Below, one piece after another: positions 25,648-33,046 of a DNA stretch of 64,000 nt. Source of the DNA: Archangium sp. (lineage in GTDB: Bacteria; Myxococcota; Myxococcia; Myxococcales; Myxococcaceae); the NCBI GenBank assembly GCA_022843845.1, contig JALHMW010000006.1, positions 124,001 to 188,000 of the forward strand, written 5' to 3'. The notes beneath the pieces were generated by a model. It saw only the letters and a list, made by a program, of their open reading frames with translations. It was not told where the DNA came from and did no database searches. The number at the start of each line of letters is the position of its first letter. Positions within the stretch are counted from its first letter, which is position 1. The position numbers and the translations under genes are program-made.

Positions 25648-26136
25648 TCACCGTCGGACCACCGTCTCGAGCGAGCCATTGCCGTCCCGGTCGGACTCGA
25701 ACGTCAGCTGTTGCGAGCCGTTGCGCTTGGTGGTGGTGACGCGCTCGCTCAGCTCTCCGGTGGTGTTGCTGGCGCGCTCGTAGACTTCACGCTCCCAGGA
25801 CATCGCGTTGCCGGTGGGCGTGTACTCGCGATGGGTGTGGCTCCAGATGCGGCCGGTGTCAGAGAGGCCCAGGAAGTCGTCGTGCCGAGTCCCGCTGACG
25901 AAGGTGTCGACGGGCCGACCCTTCGCGTCGAGGAAGCTGAGCTCGAGGCGCGTCGCGGCGCCCTTCTTTGCCTCGATGAGTCGCGCGTCGGCGACGCCGT
26001 CACCGTCGATGTCGTACTTGCGGTCGGTGTGCGGTCCCCGGAAGGGGTCGACGCCCTTCTCTTCGGACAGCACGCGAGCGTTCTGCACCTTCGAGAGGAC
26101 ACTCTGGAACGGGGCACCGATGCGGGTCGTGGTCAT
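25648..26136 (-). CDS. Small protein with EF-hand-like calcium motifs
   Basis: A 162-residue protein without a signal peptide. Two stretches match the calcium-binding DxDxDG pattern: DIDGDGVADARLIEA (about 42-56) and DRDGNGSLE (about 150-158). The rest is charged and beta-rich with a conserved-looking HTHREYTPTGNAMSWERE segment. No family is recognised; a dockerin- or FG-GAP-like calcium module is the best guess. A stem-loop (26143-26162) lies 6 bases before the ATG. It is 82 bp upstream of the dehydrogenase lipoprotein on the same strand, so joint transcription is possible. Confidence 0.55.
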   Translation of the reverse strand: MTTTRIGAPFQSVLSKVQNARVLSEEKGVDPFRGPHTDRKYDIDGDGVADARLIEAKKGAATRLELSFLDAKGRPVDTFVSGTRHDDFLGLSDTGRIWSHTHREYTPTGNAMSWEREVYERASNTTGELSERVTTTKRNGSQQLTFESDRDGNGSLETVVRR

Positions 26137-26142
26137 GCTGGA

Positions 26143-26162
26143 TTGTCGGAGCCCTCCGACAA
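26143..26162. other. Perfect 9-bp inverted repeat next to a start codon
   Basis: TTGTCGGAG and CTCCGACAA are separated by 2 bases, 6 bases upstream of the ATG of the minus-strand gene at 26136. The stretch CTCCGACAAGCG also occurs in the terminator near 9453. It could be a binding site, a leader hairpin or a terminator for the region to the right; the sequence does not decide. Confidence 0.5.
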
Positions 26163-26217
26163 GCGCCTCGGCGCCAGACTGTCAATCTGGCCTCGGGCCT
26201 GAAGCGGTGGTTCTGCT

Positions 26218-26565
26218 GTGAAAAGCCATGCGATTTCGGTGGCTTGGGTTTTGTTGCGCAGACCTTCGCGGTTTCGATGCGACAGACGTTCACTTCATTC
26301 GTCATCGCCTGGCGCGTCTGCGAGCGCGACACTTGGTGTCGTCGCAGCGAATGAAGCGTTCAGCAGGGACCCGGAGTTCAAGCGACTGCTCCAACGAGAC
26401 AGACTTCTCATCGAGCGGTTCAGCCGCCTGACGACCAACTCGGCGCATGGAGACCGCGTCCCACGCTCCCCAGAGGCAGCCGTACTCCTCGAGGAACTCC
26501 AAGCCGAGCGTTCTCAAGTCCAGCAACAGCTCACCGCGCTTCGTCGTTCCTATGGACTCGACTGA
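26218..26565 (+). CDS. Possible small helical protein in a weakly coding stretch
   Basis: An uncertain 115-residue frame in a stretch of 470 bp that is less GC-rich than its surroundings. The first 35 residues look random, but residues 44-115 (DPEFKRLLQRDRLLIERFSRL ... LLEELQAERSQVQQQLTALRR) are strongly helical and coiled-coil-like. It may be a genuine small gene with a wrong start, or the remnant of a longer one. No family is recognised and no clear ribosome-binding site is seen. A minus-strand frame at 26302-26571 covers the same bases and is judged a shadow. Confidence 0.3.
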   Translation: MKSHAISVAWVLLRRPSRFRCDRRSLHSSSPGASASATLGVVAANEAFSRDPEFKRLLQRDRLLIERFSRLTTNSAHGDRVPRSPEAAVLLEELQAERSQVQQQLTALRRSYGLD

Positions 26566-26608
26566 CTGCACCTGGACGCCCGCTGGGCTTGCGGCCTGGC
26601 TCCGTCGA

Positions 26609-27793
26609 TCAGCAATTCGTCGACAACCACTCGATCAGCTGCTTCGTCACCCGAGCGTCGCTCAGCAGATCCTGATGATTCAGGTCCGCCAGCACCACCT
26701 GCCGTGACGCCTCGAACGCGAGCGACAGCTCTGGCCGCTCATGTTTCCCCAGCGCGCTGGCGATCGGCACCAGGCCATCACCAACCGCAGTCGGCGTGAC
26801 TGCTTTCGCCGTCGTCGCGGCGATGGTGAAGCACGCCACCCCACTCGGGAGCGCCGCCAACTTCCGCGGGTCAGCCTCGTGCGCGAACCGATCGCCGGTC
26901 TGCCACTCGTCATCTCTCGTCAGCCCGAAGCGCAAGTCCGTCACCCCCGCGCTGCGGATCTGCGCCAGCGCCGTCAGCGGAGCGCTGTACCGGCTGATGC
27001 CCAACAACGTGCCGACGACGTTGCCGGCCCGCTCGAGCGGCGCGCCCTGATGCGGCGTTCCCAGAAAGACGATGGAGCGCAGCAGCTTCCGCCACGACAG
27101 CCCCTGCTCCTCGGCGAGCTGACACGCCGAGCGCGTCACCAGGCCGCCCATGCTGTGCGCGAGAATCGTCACGTCCGTCACCGGCACCGGCCACGACGTC
27201 ACCAGCTGCTCCAGCGCCGCAGCGAACTCGCGCCCGTTGATCGAGACGTGCCGGCCCGAGTTGTACCGGAGCGCCACCCACGTCAGCCCGAGCGCCGGCT
27301 CCTGCTCCAACGCCTCACCGTGATGCGCGCCCTTTCGCGACCAACAGCCATCGGTCGCTGACGAGCCGTGCACGAGGACCAGCAGCTTCCCCGTCACCTG
27401 TCCGAGCTGGCTCACGTCCAACGTCTTCCCGGCTCTGCGGAACCCGGTCGTCATCGCCAACGTCGAGCTGCGCTCGGCGAGAATGTCGCCGACCACGCCG
27501 TTGAGCGCGCCGATGACCAGGTCCTGCTCCTCGCTGTCGCCACCGGGCCCGAGCACCGGACCGAGCTGCTCCAGCACCACGTCGAGCCCCGAGCCCACCA
27601 GGTTCGTCACCAGCTTCACGCCCGCGTACGCCGGCGCCGAGATCAACTTCACGATCGCCTCGAGCGGCCGGCCCAACACCTCAGGTCCTCCGCCGATGGT
27701 GTGGTGCATCTTCTGGACGACGTCGGTCACACCAAGTGTGGCCGCGACCGCCAGCCGCACTGCTTCTCTCAGCTCTTCCGCTCGGGTCGGCAT
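26609..27793 (-). CDS. Lipase-like alpha/beta hydrolase (PGAP1/DUF676-like)
   Basis: A 394-residue hydrolase. A helical N-terminal part (about 1-130) precedes the catalytic domain with oxyanion segment LLVLVHGSS (about 138), nucleophile elbow LAHSMGGLV (Ser214), the LGTPHQGAPLE signature of PGAP1/triacylglycerol-lipase-like proteins, a VGDGLVP Asp region and a late NHQDLLSD histidine. No signal peptide is seen. It probably hydrolyses a lipid or polyester; the exact substrate is unknown. The gene is divergent from the HDOD protein across about 130 bp. Confidence 0.85.
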   Translation of the reverse strand: MPTRAEELREAVRLAVAATLGVTDVVQKMHHTIGGGPEVLGRPLEAIVKLISAPAYAGVKLVTNLVGSGLDVVLEQLGPVLGPGGDSEEQDLVIGALNGVVGDILAERSSTLAMTTGFRRAGKTLDVSQLGQVTGKLLVLVHGSSATDGCWSRKGAHHGEALEQEPALGLTWVALRYNSGRHVSINGREFAAALEQLVTSWPVPVTDVTILAHSMGGLVTRSACQLAEEQGLSWRKLLRSIVFLGTPHQGAPLERAGNVVGTLLGISRYSAPLTALAQIRSAGVTDLRFGLTRDDEWQTGDRFAHEADPRKLAALPSGVACFTIAATTAKAVTPTAVGDGLVPIASALGKHERPELSLAFEASRQVVLADLNHQDLLSDARVTKQLIEWLSTNC

Positions 27794-27925
27794 GTCGTCG
27801 ACCTACCACGGCGTCGCGCTGACGTTGGCCAACGGGAAGCACCCGCACCCTGGTCGCTGGCCTGCTCGACCGCGTCGACGACGAGCTCCCTGGCTGTTGG
27901 CCGCGAAGGTGCACTGCATCGGTGC

Positions 27926-29029
27926 ATGGGCTCGTGGTGGGACGGCGTTCGGCGGTGGCTCGGGGTGTCGGCCCCGCTCCCACCGCCAGTGAAGCCTCCG
28001 CAGTCTCCAGCGGTTGTGCCCAGCCGGCCCTCGTTGACGGTGCTGCCCGGAGGCCTCGATCAGGAGACCCCGTTCGACCAGTTGCTCTCGTGGCTGGGTC
28101 TGTCGCCACCCGATCGGTTGCTCCTGACTCAGGGAGACGTCGAACGTGACGACGCGCTGGCGAAGCGGGTGATCGATCACTTCCGGAAGAACCGGCCGGC
28201 CCCGTCATCGTTGCCTGCGGTGTCGCTCCAGGTGCTCAACGCGATCGCCGAGCCGAACCTGTCGCTCGCCGAGCTCTCGCGCCTCGTCTCGCAGGATCCA
28301 GCGCTCGCGGCGGGCGTGCTCAAGGTGGCCAACAGCCCGGCGTACGTCGGCGCGCAGGAGATCCAGACGCTCCGTGACGCGGTGACCCGGCTCGGCCTCA
28401 CCGAAGTGGGGCGCGTCGCGGGTATGGTGGCCGCGCGTTCGCTGTTTCAACCGCAGGTGCGCAGCGAGTTCTCGCACTTCGTGCACACCTGGAGCGAGCT
28501 CTTCACCGACTCCGTCACCTCGGCGCGCGGCTCGGCGTGGTTGTCGATGCAGCTGCGCAAGGGCCGCAGCGATCACGTCTTCGTGGCCGGCATGCTCCAC
28601 GATCTCGGCCGGCCGGTGGCGCTGCGCTCGATCGCGTCGATCGCCGTTCTTGGCGAGGCGCTCGACGAAGACGATCTGCACCACATCGATCGCGTCATCG
28701 AGCAGGTGCATGTCGAGATCGGCGGCGAGGTGCACCAGGCCTGGAGCCTGCCGCGCTTCCCGACCCTCGTCGCGATGCGGCACCACGATCTCGACCTGCC
28801 GGGCGACGGTGAGTACGTCGACGTGCACATCGTGCGGCTGGTGAGCGCCATGGTGCAGTTCCGCCGGCACCCGTGGCGCTTCGAGGCGATTCGAAACGAG
28901 GTGAACCAGAGCTGCGCCGCGCTCGGCGTGAACGCGTATGTCCTGCGCTCGCTCGACACGAAGCTCAAAGACGAGCTGTCGCACGTGGGCACGGCGTTCA
29001 ACGACAAGAGCAAGCGCAAGGCGGGCTAG
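27926..29029 (+). CDS. HDOD-domain signalling protein with intact HD pair
   Basis: A 367-residue cytoplasmic protein. After a Pro-rich and helical N-terminus (about 1-85) there is an HDOD domain at about 90-300 (LPAVSLQVLNAI, SQDPALAAGVLKVANSPAYV, LRDAVTRLGLTEV). HDOD domains normally lack the metal-binding residues of HD hydrolases, but here GMLHDLGRP keeps His225-Asp226, and RHHD occurs later. Whether it still binds metal is unknown. The frame opens at 27368, far inside the divergent hydrolase, so the ATG at 27926 is preferred. HDOD proteins in related bacteria act in motility, two-component and nucleotide signalling. Confidence 0.82.
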   Translation: MGSWWDGVRRWLGVSAPLPPPVKPPQSPAVVPSRPSLTVLPGGLDQETPFDQLLSWLGLSPPDRLLLTQGDVERDDALAKRVIDHFRKNRPAPSSLPAVSLQVLNAIAEPNLSLAELSRLVSQDPALAAGVLKVANSPAYVGAQEIQTLRDAVTRLGLTEVGRVAGMVAARSLFQPQVRSEFSHFVHTWSELFTDSVTSARGSAWLSMQLRKGRSDHVFVAGMLHDLGRPVALRSIASIAVLGEALDEDDLHHIDRVIEQVHVEIGGEVHQAWSLPRFPTLVAMRHHDLDLPGDGEYVDVHIVRLVSAMVQFRRHPWRFEAIRNEVNQSCAALGVNAYVLRSLDTKLKDELSHVGTAFNDKSKRKAG

Positions 29030-29103
29030 CCCCGACAGCAGGGAGGCGCGACTTGCCAACCTGGTGCGCCCTGTCTACGTTTTCGTAGAACGAGGTGCAT
29101 CCG

Positions 29104-29397
29104 ATGTCCGACACGCAGATCTCGGCCTTCATTTCGGCCGCCACCAAAGAGAAGGTCGAACGCTACGCAGAGTCGCATGGCGTGAAGAAGGGTCACCTCG
29201 TCGAGGAAGCGCTGCTGCATCACCTCCAGGCGCTTCGAGAACTTCCGCCCGACATTCTCATTCCCCCTCGGGTTGCGCTCTCTCGCACCTCGTTCGCGAA
29301 GGTCGCTGCGTTGGTCGGGAGGCCGCGCAAGCCGACGAAGGCACTTCGAGACCTGATGGCCGGCAAACGGGCAGCCGACGAGCCTGAAGGGTGGTGA
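29104..29397 (+). CDS. Ribbon-helix-helix-type antitoxin of a GNAT toxin module
   Basis: A 97-residue protein. The N-terminal half (ISAFISAATKEKVERYAESHGVKKGHLVEEALL) is a ribbon-helix-helix DNA-binding motif and the C-terminal half is an extended toxin-binding-like arm. It should bind and neutralise the acetyltransferase encoded next and repress the pair's promoter. The ATG at 29104 is preferred over the GTG at 29095 because GAGG lies 8 bases before it. The 3' end overlaps the toxin gene by 4-7 bp, the usual antitoxin-first order. Confidence 0.78.
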   Translation: MSDTQISAFISAATKEKVERYAESHGVKKGHLVEEALLHHLQALRELPPDILIPPRVALSRTSFAKVAALVGRPRKPTKALRDLMAGKRAADEPEGW

Positions 29398-29915
29398 AGC
29401 TCACCGTTCGTCGCCTCAAAGCCGACGACGACCGCACGGAGTTCCACTCAGGCGACGTCGATCTCGATCGGTTCTTCGCGCGATATGCCGGGCAGAATCA
29501 GTTTCGCCACCACATCGGGACCACCTACGTCGCCGTCGACGAACACGAGCGGATCGTTGGTTTCGCCACCGTCGCGCCTTCGGAGTTGGTGTTGGCGCGG
29601 GTCCCGGCGTCGAGTCGAAAGGGCCTGCCGAAGTACCCCATGCCCGTGCTCCGGCTTGCACGGCTCGCGGTCGACGCGCGTGCCCAGGGGAAGGGCGTGG
29701 GCCTGTCGTTGCTCCAGGCCGTCGTGACGCTGGCGCAACAGCTTGCAGAATCGGTGGGGTGCCTCGGCCTCGTCGTCGACGCGAAGCCTGGAGCGGTGCG
29801 CTTCTACGAGAAGCGCGGGTTCGTTCCGCTCGAGGCCGCGGCGGGTCTGCTTGGCGATCGACCCGAGCCGCTCCCGATGTTCCTGGAGCTCGGCCAACGC
29901 TCCAGCGTGCGCTGA
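29391..29915 (+). CDS. GNAT-family toxin (TacT/AtaT-like acetyltransferase)
   Basis: A 174-residue acetyltransferase. The N-terminus (FHSGDVDLDRFFARYAGQN) matches the FxxGxxxLDxFL pattern of toxic GNATs of the TacT/AtaT group, which acetylate aminoacyl-tRNA and stop translation. The acetyl-CoA site LARLAVDARAQGKGVGLSLL (about 86-105) and the catalytic-type Tyr in AVRFYEKRGF are intact, so activity is expected. The start is GTG 29391 or GTG 29394, both inside the antitoxin stop. The gap to the next gene is 40 bp. Confidence 0.85.
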   Translation: MVKLTVRRLKADDDRTEFHSGDVDLDRFFARYAGQNQFRHHIGTTYVAVDEHERIVGFATVAPSELVLARVPASSRKGLPKYPMPVLRLARLAVDARAQGKGVGLSLLQAVVTLAQQLAESVGCLGLVVDAKPGAVRFYEKRGFVPLEAAAGLLGDRPEPLPMFLELGQRSSVR

Positions 29916-29955
29916 GCTCGTTCGTCGCCCCATTCCCACCGGCGCTCGCTGAGCT

Positions 29956-30729
29956 ATGCCTCGCGCCGTGAAGATCGCCACCTGGAACATCAACAGCGTT
30001 CGCGCGCGCACCCCGCAGCTCCTCGAGTGGCTCGAGACCCGCGCCCCCGACGTCGTGTGTCTGCAAGAGACGAAGTGCACCGACGACCAGTTCCCCACGG
30101 CCGAGGTGCAGGCCGCCGGGTACCACGCGCAGCTGTTCGGCCAGAAGTCGTACAACGGCGTCGCCATCCTCTCGAAGCAGATCGTCACCGACGTGCGCCG
30201 CAACCTGGGCGACGACGACGAGCAGTCGCGCATCATCTCGGCGATGGCCGGCGGCATTCGTGTCGTCGGCCTCTACGCGCCCAACGGCCAGTCCATCGGC
30301 GCCGAGGCGTACCAGTACAAGCTGAAGTGGTACGCCGCGCTCACGCGCTGGCTCTCGTTCACGAAGGGCACGCCCACGCTGGTGTGCGGAGACTTCAACG
30401 TCGCCCCGGACGAACTCGACGTCTACGACGTGCCGCTCTTCTCGGGCCAGACGCTCTTCTCACCGAAGGAGCGCGCCGCGCTCGCAGCGCTCATCGACGC
30501 GCATGGCTTCGTCGATCTCTTCCGCGAGAAGCACCCGGGCGTGCAGGCGTTCTCCTGGTGGGACTATCGCGAAGGCGGCTTCCCGAAGAACAAGGGGCTG
30601 CGCATCGATCACGTGCTGGTGAGCCGTGACCTGCTCCCTCGCTGTACGTCGATCGAGATCGACCGCGAGGCGAGAAAGGGCAAACAACCCAGCGACCACG
30701 CTCCGGTGATCGCGACCTTCTCGACCTGA
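29956..30729 (+). CDS. xth: Exodeoxyribonuclease III (AP endonuclease)
   Basis: A 257-residue enzyme of the exonuclease III family that cuts DNA at abasic sites and removes 3' blocks. Metal and catalytic motifs are all visible: TWNINSVRAR with Asn, CLQETK with the metal Glu, KSYNGVAILSK, GDFNVAPDELDVYD (Asp/Asn), RIDHVLVS and SDHAPV with the catalytic His. The length is the usual one for the family. No partner gene is coupled. Confidence 0.95.
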   Translation: MPRAVKIATWNINSVRARTPQLLEWLETRAPDVVCLQETKCTDDQFPTAEVQAAGYHAQLFGQKSYNGVAILSKQIVTDVRRNLGDDDEQSRIISAMAGGIRVVGLYAPNGQSIGAEAYQYKLKWYAALTRWLSFTKGTPTLVCGDFNVAPDELDVYDVPLFSGQTLFSPKERAALAALIDAHGFVDLFREKHPGVQAFSWWDYREGGFPKNKGLRIDHVLVSRDLLPRCTSIEIDREARKGKQPSDHAPVIATFST

Positions 30730-30827
30730 ACCCCGGACAGGCAGGCCGACGAGACGAGCGCGTCGTGTCGACTGTTCATACGCAGAGACGGGCCCTCGCG
30801 TATGGTCCCGCCCGGGGAGACACACCT

Positions 30828-31853
30828 ATGGATGACGAATTCTCACTCTCGTTGGCAGGCCTGATCTTCGGAAGCGTGGGCTGGTTCACCCTGCGCTACG
30901 TGATCTTCGGTTTCTTCACGGTGAACCAGGACGAGCGCGCGGTGAAGACCTCGTTCGGGCGCGCCCAGCGGCTGCAGACCACCACGCTCGACAACCCGAT
31001 GGCCGAGCACCTTCGGCCCGATGAGCGCGAGCGCTACCGCTACCCGCAGGTGCGCGTCATTCAGCCCGGCGGCCCGTACTTCAAGTGGCCCTGGGAGAAG
31101 GTGCACAAGGTGAAGGTCGCGACCGAGACCGCGAACCTCGCGTTCGACCCTGAAGATCCCAACGCGAACCGCGGCGGCGCCATGCTCGAGGCGGTCACCA
31201 AGGACCAGCTCAACATCGGCCTCATCGGCCAGCTGCGATGGCGCGTCTCGGAGCAGAACCTCTACGCGTACCTCTTCGCCGTGAAGCGCCCGCTGACCCA
31301 CGTGCTCGGCTACTTCATCTCGATCTTGCGGCAGAAGATCGCCTCGTTCGAAGCGCCCACGCAGGAACTCAAGGCATTGCCCGCGGGTGAGCACGCGGCC
31401 ATCAACGTCGATCTCAAGGGCGCCGAGGGCATCTCGATCAACGACCTCCGCAAGAACCTGCGCGACCTCAACGAGAAGATGGACCGTGAGTGCCTCTCGT
31501 CGGCCGCCCGCTACGGCATCGTGCTCGACGCGTCGCTCATCACGGGCATCGATCCGCCCTCCGAGGTCGAGAGCGCGCTCGCCGCCATCAACACGGCCCA
31601 CAACCACGTCGGCAGCGAGGTCAGCCTCGCGCGCGCCGGCGCCGATCAGAAGATCGTGCAGTCGCGCCGCGCCGTCGAGATCGAGACCCTCAACGCGCAG
31701 GCCGAGGTCGAGCCGCTGCTGCAGCTCGCCAACCAGCTCTCGGAGCTCAAGCGCAATGGGTCGGGACCGGGCCTGCTCAAGGCCTACGTCCGCAACGTCA
31801 AGCTGCAGCTGTTCACCAAAGCGCGCGCCGCGTTCATGGAGCTGAACAAGTGA
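30828..31853 (+). CDS. SPFH/band-7 membrane protein A
   Basis: A 341-residue protein with an N-terminal hydrophobic segment (about 6-30) and an SPFH/band-7 domain (about 28-200; VNQDERAVKTSFGRAQRL, then YFKWPWEKVHKV and KDQLNIGLIGQLRWRV), followed by a long helical tail rich in Ala/Glu. SPFH proteins form ring-like scaffolds in membranes and often hold proteases. The ATG at 30828 after GGGGAG is chosen; the frame opens at 30765. The gene overlaps the next SPFH gene by 4 bp. Similar tandem SPFH pairs (HflK/HflC) exist, but the sequence here lacks their typical motifs, so that label is not used. Confidence 0.82.
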   Translation: MDDEFSLSLAGLIFGSVGWFTLRYVIFGFFTVNQDERAVKTSFGRAQRLQTTTLDNPMAEHLRPDERERYRYPQVRVIQPGGPYFKWPWEKVHKVKVATETANLAFDPEDPNANRGGAMLEAVTKDQLNIGLIGQLRWRVSEQNLYAYLFAVKRPLTHVLGYFISILRQKIASFEAPTQELKALPAGEHAAINVDLKGAEGISINDLRKNLRDLNEKMDRECLSSAARYGIVLDASLITGIDPPSEVESALAAINTAHNHVGSEVSLARAGADQKIVQSRRAVEIETLNAQAEVEPLLQLANQLSELKRNGSGPGLLKAYVRNVKLQLFTKARAAFMELNK

Positions 31854-32794
31854 ACTTCTTCATCTCTGCCTTCATTGCGTTCTTCGGTTGCCTCATCGGT
31901 GTCCCCATCGCGTTCGCGGTCGCGCGAGCCTTCGGCCTGTACGTCGCCGTCGATGAGCGCAAGGCGAAGGTCTTCAGCCTCTTCGGCGAAGTCATCGGCA
32001 CCATCACCGAGCCCGGCCTGCACCTCTTGTGGACCAAGCTCGGCATCAAGGCCGCGCTCATTCCCATCTTCGGCAAGGTCTACACGGTCGATCTGCGGCT
32101 CGATCAACAGTACCTGCGCAGCCAGGCCGTCAACTCGGAGGAGGGCGCTCCGATGGGCATCGGCATCTGGTACGAGATGGCCGTCAAGGACCCCGCGTCG
32201 TTCCTCTTCAAGAACGCCGACCCGCGTGGCTCGCTCGAAGCCAACGTCTCGAACGCCGCCGTGCGCGCGCTGTCGAACATGAAGCTCGACGCGATGCTCG
32301 AGACCCGCCACGTGATGAGCCAGGCCGTGCGCAAAGAAGTGCAGCCGCGCGCCGAGGAGTGGGGCTACCAGCTCGGCAGCGTCTACATCCGCAAGGTGCA
32401 CTTCCGCGATCTCGCGATGATTCGGCAGATCGAAGAGAAGGTCGTCAACCGCCTGCGCCAGGTGACCAGCGCCATCAAGCAGGACGGCAGCAACCAGGTG
32501 AACATCATCAAGTCGACGGCCGATCGTCAGGCCGCCACCGAGTTCGCCCGCGCCGCCGCGCAGCGCCCGCTCATCGTCGGGCAGGCCCTCACCCGCATCG
32601 CCGCCGACGCCGAGGTGATGGAGTCGATGTTCGAGCTGCTCGAGACGCAGAAGTTGCTCGAGTCTGGCGCGCAGGTGACGCTGCTGCCCAGCGGCGAGAA
32701 GAGCGCGCTGCTGACGCCGCTGCTCGCGTCGTCGGTGCACGACGTCAAGACCGTGACGGCGCCTGCCGTGAGACGGAAGATCCACGACGAATGA
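31850..32794 (+). CDS. SPFH/band-7 membrane protein B
   Basis: A 314-residue SPFH protein with an N-terminal hydrophobic helix (NFFISAFIAFFGCLIGVPIAFAVA) and a band-7 domain (VDERKAKVFSLFGEVIGTITEPGLHLL ... SVYIRKVHFRDLAMIRQIEEKVV), then a helical tail. It probably forms a hetero-ring with the upstream SPFH protein, since the GTG start overlaps that gene's stop (GTGA). The sequence at the end overlaps the small ThiS-like gene (ATGA), continuing the chain. Confidence 0.85.
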   Translation: MNFFISAFIAFFGCLIGVPIAFAVARAFGLYVAVDERKAKVFSLFGEVIGTITEPGLHLLWTKLGIKAALIPIFGKVYTVDLRLDQQYLRSQAVNSEEGAPMGIGIWYEMAVKDPASFLFKNADPRGSLEANVSNAAVRALSNMKLDAMLETRHVMSQAVRKEVQPRAEEWGYQLGSVYIRKVHFRDLAMIRQIEEKVVNRLRQVTSAIKQDGSNQVNIIKSTADRQAATEFARAAAQRPLIVGQALTRIAADAEVMESMFELLETQKLLESGAQVTLLPSGEKSALLTPLLASSVHDVKTVTAPAVRRKIHDE

Positions 32795-33036
32795 ACGTGA
32801 CGGTCATCATTCCCAGACTGCTTCAGGCCGCGTGTGAGGGCCGGGGGAAGATCGAGCTGGGCGTCCCTCCGACGAGTGACGTCGCTGATGTCCTGCAGAC
32901 GCTCATGTCGCTCTACCCGGGCCTGCGGGCCTTCGTGGCGAACGAGCGCCGGCCGATGAAGCAGCACTTCGCGGTGGCGCAGGCGGGCAAGAAGCTGTTC
33001 CTCTTCGCCGCGTCGGCGCCGTCTGTCAGGAGCTAG
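32791..33036 (+). CDS. ThiS/MoaD-like small protein without C-terminal Gly-Gly
   Basis: An 81-residue protein resembling the beta-grasp sulfur carriers ThiS/MoaD: an N-terminal strand (MNVTVIIPRLL), EGRGKIEL, DVADVLQTLMSLYPGLRAFV, and a late strand KKLFLFAA. Carriers need a terminal Gly-Gly for adenylation; here the end is ASAPSVRS, so it probably cannot act as a sulfur carrier and may be a structural or regulatory relative. The ATG overlaps the stop of SPFH protein B by 4 bp, and the PgpH gene starts 10 bp after its stop. Confidence 0.65.
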   Translation: MNVTVIIPRLLQAACEGRGKIELGVPPTSDVADVLQTLMSLYPGLRAFVANERRPMKQHFAVAQAGKKLFLFAASAPSVRS

Positions 33037-33046
33037 AGAAGCGCGC

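Noticed and set aside
30828-32794. Naming the SPFH pair HflK/HflC
   Set aside because: Tandem SPFH order fits, but the typical HflK/HflC motifs and lengths are not seen, and no FtsH gene is near.
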